Program-made: the position numbers and the translations under genes | The notes under the pieces: model-generated | Databases searched by the model: none | The model's input: only the letters and a program-made list of their open reading frames with translations | Told to the model about the DNA's origin: nothing | NCBI GenBank assembly: GCA_024276815.1 | Contig: JAJRWM010000151.1 | Coordinates: forward strand, 1 to 16,094 | Source of the DNA: a bacterium | GTDB taxonomy: Bacteria; JACRDZ01; JAJRWM01 | DNA: 16,094 nt | Direction: 5' to 3' | In this document: positions 13,125-16,094 of the stretch, piece after piece | How positions within the stretch are numbered: the first letter of the stretch is position 1 | Layout of the letters: every line of letters starts with the position of its first letter

Positions 13125-14816
13125 ATGAAAAAGGACACTATTTCGATAGGAATAATAATTACCCTGCTTTTCGTCTACGTTTCTCTGAACGTATTCGCGC
13201 AATCATTTTCCGGCGGATTACTATTGGATACTGAAAAAAGGAAAGTCGTAAAACAAGAAATGGTGCCTAATATTCACCTGCAATTGGGCTGTGAAACCTG
13301 TCATATCGAAGTTCCCAAGGATGGTTTGGCCTCCAAAACCAAGCCGGCGATCTTAACACCTAATAACGATCTTATCGCTCTTTGCAACACCTGTCATGAG
13401 GGCGCGAATCTGCATCCCACCAACATGGATCCCAGTAAGGCCGATCCGCCGATGAAAATACCCGCTATTTTCCCTATTCCCAAGGAAGGCGCCAACAAGG
13501 GAGTCGTCACCTGTGTTACCTGTCATTATTTACATTCCGAGAGCGGCGGCCAGAAACTGCTTCGCGGTCTGCCCCTGATGCCGGGGGACCCCCGGGCCAA
13601 GTTCACTAACCGTATGGAGATGTGCCGGGCCTGTCACGGCAAGACCCTGGCCAGGAAGAGTCCGCATAAGCAGGATAACGAGGAGTCCTGTTCCTTCTGC
13701 CACGCGACTGATCCCAATGAAGCCGAGAATATTGAGGATACCATCAGGGGGAATGTCGTGCAGCTTTGTAACTTCTGCCACGCCAAGTTAAGCGGCGCGC
13801 ATTTTCTTAAATATAATCCTTTCTCTGATGAGGCGCTAAAAGAAGATATTAAAAACACTGACCTGGTTCTGGTCAGAGGTAAATATACCTGCGTAACCTG
13901 TCACGATCAGCACGGGGAATCAAACCAAAAACACTATTTGCGGGAAGAATTCGTTAACCTGGCGGTTAAGTCAAAACGTATTAACCCTCATTTTACGGAA
14001 GTTTTTTGCCTCTCCTGTCACGATCGTATCATCAGCGAGGGTGAGAAGCCCACCTTTAAATTCCCGACCATAAATGAGGTCTGCAATAATTGTCACGCCA
14101 CCAAAGAAGCTCGCGGGCAGATCCATCCGGTGGGCATCAAGCCTCCCGAGGCGAAAGACGTGAAAAGATACAAGTTGACCCGGGTTCCGCTGGACCAGTT
14201 CCCCTTAAACAAAAAGGGTGAGATTGATTGCGAGACCTGTCACCAAAGAGAATGCAAGCAGGATCCCAAGGTAACCGGGCGTATCTTTTTAAGGGGCGGC
14301 CCTTATAAAAAGAGGAACGATGTTTGTTTTAAATGTCACATCAAAGAGGAATTCCAGAAGCTGAATCCGCATAAGGATTCGTATAAGAAAATCAATGGCA
14401 AGGTTGTCATTAATCAGAAGAATTGTGTTTTTTGCCATACAACCGTGCCCACAAAACAGGTTGAGGGAATGGAAGAGGTGGAGGATATGCAGTTCAAGGG
14501 CGATATCGTGTTCCTTTGCATCAGGTGCCATCCTGAAAGCAACCATCCCGGCACAGACATCAAGACCGGTTTGGGAGTGGATCACCTGTTGATAATGCCG
14601 GTTAATGGCAACGATGCCAAGAAGGTAAGGCCGTTGTCAGAAATTGATACCGATGTTTTACCGCTGGACCCGTCCGGACGCATTACCTGCAGCACTTGCC
14701 ATATGCCGCATGAACCAGGTTTGATCGAAGGCGTGCGGGGTAAAATTGGCGGGCAACAGATTCAACGGCTGGATATAAGGCAGGGGCAATTGTGTGACGC
14801 CTGTCATTCTTGGTAG
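13125..14816 (+). CDS. Exported 15-haem cytochrome c with duplicated seven-haem module
   Basis: 563 residues; AGGAG lies 8 nt before ATG 13125. Signal peptide residues 1-25 (ends LNVFA). Fifteen CXXCH motifs start at residues 56, 87, 130, 167, 189, 215, 256, 295, 320, 369, 401, 434, 465, 522 and 557. There is no Ig-like domain and the strict alternation of the other four cytochromes is absent, so this is a different subfamily. Residues 75-300 and 310-563 align motif by motif (seven haems each) after an N-terminal single haem. It is lysine-rich, unlike the 14-haem protein, and thus more like a periplasmic or outer-membrane-associated partner. The last motif ends two residues from the C-terminus (CDACHSW, then TAG). 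The TPR lipoprotein gene follows after 29 nt. Electron transfer is certain in kind; its partners are inferred. Confidence 0.94.
   Translation: MKKDTISIGIIITLLFVYVSLNVFAQSFSGGLLLDTEKRKVVKQEMVPNIHLQLGCETCHIEVPKDGLASKTKPAILTPNNDLIALCNTCHEGANLHPTNMDPSKADPPMKIPAIFPIPKEGANKGVVTCVTCHYLHSESGGQKLLRGLPLMPGDPRAKFTNRMEMCRACHGKTLARKSPHKQDNEESCSFCHATDPNEAENIEDTIRGNVVQLCNFCHAKLSGAHFLKYNPFSDEALKEDIKNTDLVLVRGKYTCVTCHDQHGESNQKHYLREEFVNLAVKSKRINPHFTEVFCLSCHDRIISEGEKPTFKFPTINEVCNNCHATKEARGQIHPVGIKPPEAKDVKRYKLTRVPLDQFPLNKKGEIDCETCHQRECKQDPKVTGRIFLRGGPYKKRNDVCFKCHIKEEFQKLNPHKDSYKKINGKVVINQKNCVFCHTTVPTKQVEGMEEVEDMQFKGDIVFLCIRCHPESNHPGTDIKTGLGVDHLLIMPVNGNDAKKVRPLSEIDTDVLPLDPSGRITCSTCHMPHEPGLIEGVRGKIGGQQIQRLDIRQGQLCDACHSW
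13347..14813 (+). repeat. Coding tandem duplication of a seven-haem module
   Basis: The first copy spans residues 75-300, the second 310-563. Matching anchors are LCNTCH/VCNNCH; PIPKEGANKGVVTCVTCH / PLNKKGEIDCETCH; LLRGLP/FLRGGP; MCRACH/VCFKCH; SPHKQD/NPHKDS; CSFCHATDP/CVFCHTTVP; RGNVVQLCNFCH / KGDIVFLCIRCH; LVRGKYTCVTCH / LDPSGRITCSTCH; and CLSCHD/CDACHSW. Divergence at nucleotide level is high, so the duplication is old. Confidence 0.8.
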
Positions 14817-14845
14817 ATAAAATCAAAAAAGGAGTAATTTGTTTT

Positions 14846-15865
14846 ATGAAGTGGGGAAAAGCGTTAACCTTGACAGTTATTTTAAGCCTTGTTTTAAGTG
14901 GCTGTATGCCGCAAAAAAGGGCGCCGGAAGAGGATAATCCCAGCCCGGCCCAAAAAGCTTCGAACGTGAAATTCGATAGCTTGTCTACCGAGCAGAAACT
15001 CGAATACAATGAGATCATCAGCAACGCTATGCAGCTTTATTTGTGGGCGAAATACGATGACGCGATCGAGGAGTTTAAAAAAGCCGGGAAAATAGCGGAA
15101 ACGCCGGAGGTCTACTTTAATATAGCGACAATTTACGCTAATCGGGGGGACGCGCCGAAAGCGTTCATTAATTTCTACAAGGTATATCAGATGGATCCTG
15201 ATTATGATTTTGGTGTTGAATACGCCCGGGGGTTTGCTCTCGGTTTGTATAGTAATCAACTGTACGAGGACGCGATCAAGTGGTGCGACATCGCTATCAA
15301 GAAATATTACAGCAATGGCGAGCCGGGTATCGAATACCTGGTGAGGACCAAAGCGCTCTCTCAGCGGGATTTGTTTCATTTTGATGAAGCTATAAAGATA
15401 GCGGAGGACTACCTTAAGAAATATCCCGATAGTGGTGATTTGGCCAAGGAAGTGCAAGCCATGCTTGATTTCCTGAAGAACAACCGGGATGATACCGATG
15501 AACCGTTAATTCTGTACGCCAAGACCAGAAATTACCGGCAGCCGGATGAAAAGATAGAGAAGTTTAGTGAAATCCTGGAAAAATATCCGGAAACGAAACT
15601 GAAGGATGAAATTATTTACCAGATTGCCCAGCTATATGGCAGCGACTGGAAGTTATTCGGTTTGCAGGATTTTGAAAAGCAGATTGAATACTTAGAAAAA
15701 CTAATTAAGGAATGTCCCGATTCCCCGTATGTAATGGACGCTCAAAAAAGGATCCAGACGATCAATTACCGTATGGGTACTATCGATGAAAAACCAAGGG
15801 ATGATTCCTGGTATAAGAATCACCGGAAAGCCCCTCTTCCCGGTTCAGACGCCGCCGGGCACTAG
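14846..15865 (+). CDS. TPR-containing lipoprotein
   Basis: 339 residues from ATG 14846; AAAAAAGGAG lies 11 nt upstream. The frame could extend back to TTG 14810, but that would put extra residues ahead of a normal lipoprotein signal. Residues 1-20 end in the lipobox VLSGC (Cys20), so it should be lipid-anchored. From about residue 50 there are TPR-like helical pairs (AMQLYLWAKYDDAIEEFKKA, VYFNIATIYANRGDAPKAF, ALSQRDLFHFDEAIKIAEDYLKKYP). A later part has the YPETKLKDEIIYQIAQLY and CPDSPYVMDAQKRI pattern of BamD/YbgF-type outer-membrane TPR lipoproteins. It follows the 15-haem gene by 29 nt and is probably co-transcribed with it. I infer a scaffold that holds or helps assemble the cytochrome at a membrane; a general envelope role is the alternative. 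Confidence 0.88.
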   Translation: MKWGKALTLTVILSLVLSGCMPQKRAPEEDNPSPAQKASNVKFDSLSTEQKLEYNEIISNAMQLYLWAKYDDAIEEFKKAGKIAETPEVYFNIATIYANRGDAPKAFINFYKVYQMDPDYDFGVEYARGFALGLYSNQLYEDAIKWCDIAIKKYYSNGEPGIEYLVRTKALSQRDLFHFDEAIKIAEDYLKKYPDSGDLAKEVQAMLDFLKNNRDDTDEPLILYAKTRNYRQPDEKIEKFSEILEKYPETKLKDEIIYQIAQLYGSDWKLFGLQDFEKQIEYLEKLIKECPDSPYVMDAQKRIQTINYRMGTIDEKPRDDSWYKNHRKAPLPGSDAAGH

Positions 15866-15895
15866 GGCATTTTACGATCAGATGTAAATTTTGTC

Positions 15896-15930
15896 AGGGG
15901 GACTCTTTTTAGAAAAAAAACCGTCCCCCT
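15896..15930. repeat. GGGGAC palindrome (REP-like element or terminator)
   Basis: AGGGGGAC (15896-15903) pairs perfectly with GTCCCCCT (15923-15930); the 19-nt loop contains a run of T facing a run of A that can extend the stem. A nearby CCCCCTG (15935-15941) can compete for the same arm. The 'GGGGACGG-T-run' form resembles REP palindromes associated with RAYT transposases in many environmental genomes (from memory, not searched). It could also terminate the 15-haem/TPR unit, though a U-tract is missing. Confidence 0.45.
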
Positions 15931-16094
15931 ATAACCCCCTGCAAAAACTTAAATAGTCGTGCCTGAAAAAGGTGGTTTTGGGGTGTCTGTCAACATTGTG
16001 CCGGGCGCAGGACGATTTTTCTGGAACCGTGAGCAGTTAAAAACCAGGCAAAAATTGGCCAAAAGAAAGCCCTTAGCAGCTTTCTCATGTTAAA
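15931..16094. other. Right-end non-coding stretch
   Basis: No open frame with a ribosome site is visible on either strand. A 7-bp stem AGAAAGC/GCTTTCT lies at 16064-16085. A short minus-strand frame starts at 16088 but stops after 32 codons and matches nothing I recognise. Confidence 0.4.

Noticed and set aside
15990-16088. 32-codon minus-strand frame near the right edge
   Set aside because: Starts with a signal-like stretch but stops quickly, with nothing recognisable after it and no usable ribosome site visible within the window.

Overview
The window reads as a chromosomal segment from a Gram-negative, anaerobically respiring bacterium. It encodes exported multihaem c-type cytochromes, three lipoproteins with lipoboxes, and Sec-type signal peptides, and shows no phage or transposase genes. 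The cytochromes are mostly of the 'doubled CXXCH' kind known from Geobacter-like metal reducers and many uncultured phyla. No rRNA, tRNA or lineage-specific marker is present, so I do not assign a phylum.

Layout. (1) 1-386: 3' end of a hexapeptide-repeat acyltransferase that enters from the left. (2) 403-2287, minus strand: two lipoprotein genes, one with a carboxypeptidase-regulatory-like domain followed by one with fibronectin-III-like domains, behind a good sigma70 promoter at 2377-2406. (3) 2288-2800: divergent regulatory region with a second strong promoter pointing right at 2682-2710. (4) 2801-7957: first cytochrome block. It holds a 15-haem protein, a thioredoxin-fold/TPR protein without redox cysteines, a 5-haem protein, and a 10-haem protein whose signal peptide is cut off by an in-frame TAG. 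(5) 8055-9648: own promoter, a small two-TM protein and a periplasmic NHL beta-propeller. (6) 9649-10013: long structured leader. (7) 10014-12818: 14-haem cytochrome made of seven diheme units. (8) 12817-12931: three consecutive hairpins, the last a perfect 14-bp stem. (9) 13125-15865: 15-haem cytochrome with an internally duplicated seven-haem module, then a TPR lipoprotein. (10) 15866-16094: a GGGGAC palindrome and no convincing gene.

How the genes fit together (inference). Five cytochromes carry 59 recognisable haem-attachment motifs: 56 CXXCH, two CX4CH and one CX3CH. Three of them (2801, 5729 and 6575/6779) are paralogues with one plan: signal peptide, a small Ig-like beta domain, then alternating CXXCHxxH / CXXCH pairs. 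The long, lysine-poor 14-haem protein looks like a surface or extracellular cytochrome. Its neighbours (NHL propeller, TPR proteins, lipoproteins) are the sort of scaffold or assembly partners seen beside such cytochromes. No beta-barrel porin, quinol dehydrogenase or haem-ligation gene is visible, so if this is an extracellular electron-transfer conduit its membrane parts lie outside the window.

The points most worth a second look: the amber codon separating signal peptide from cytochrome; one homologous haem site that is CX4CH, CX2CH and CX3CH in the three paralogues; a sixteenth haem motif apparently lost by a single base change; the seven-haem duplication; and the structured leader of the 14-haem gene.
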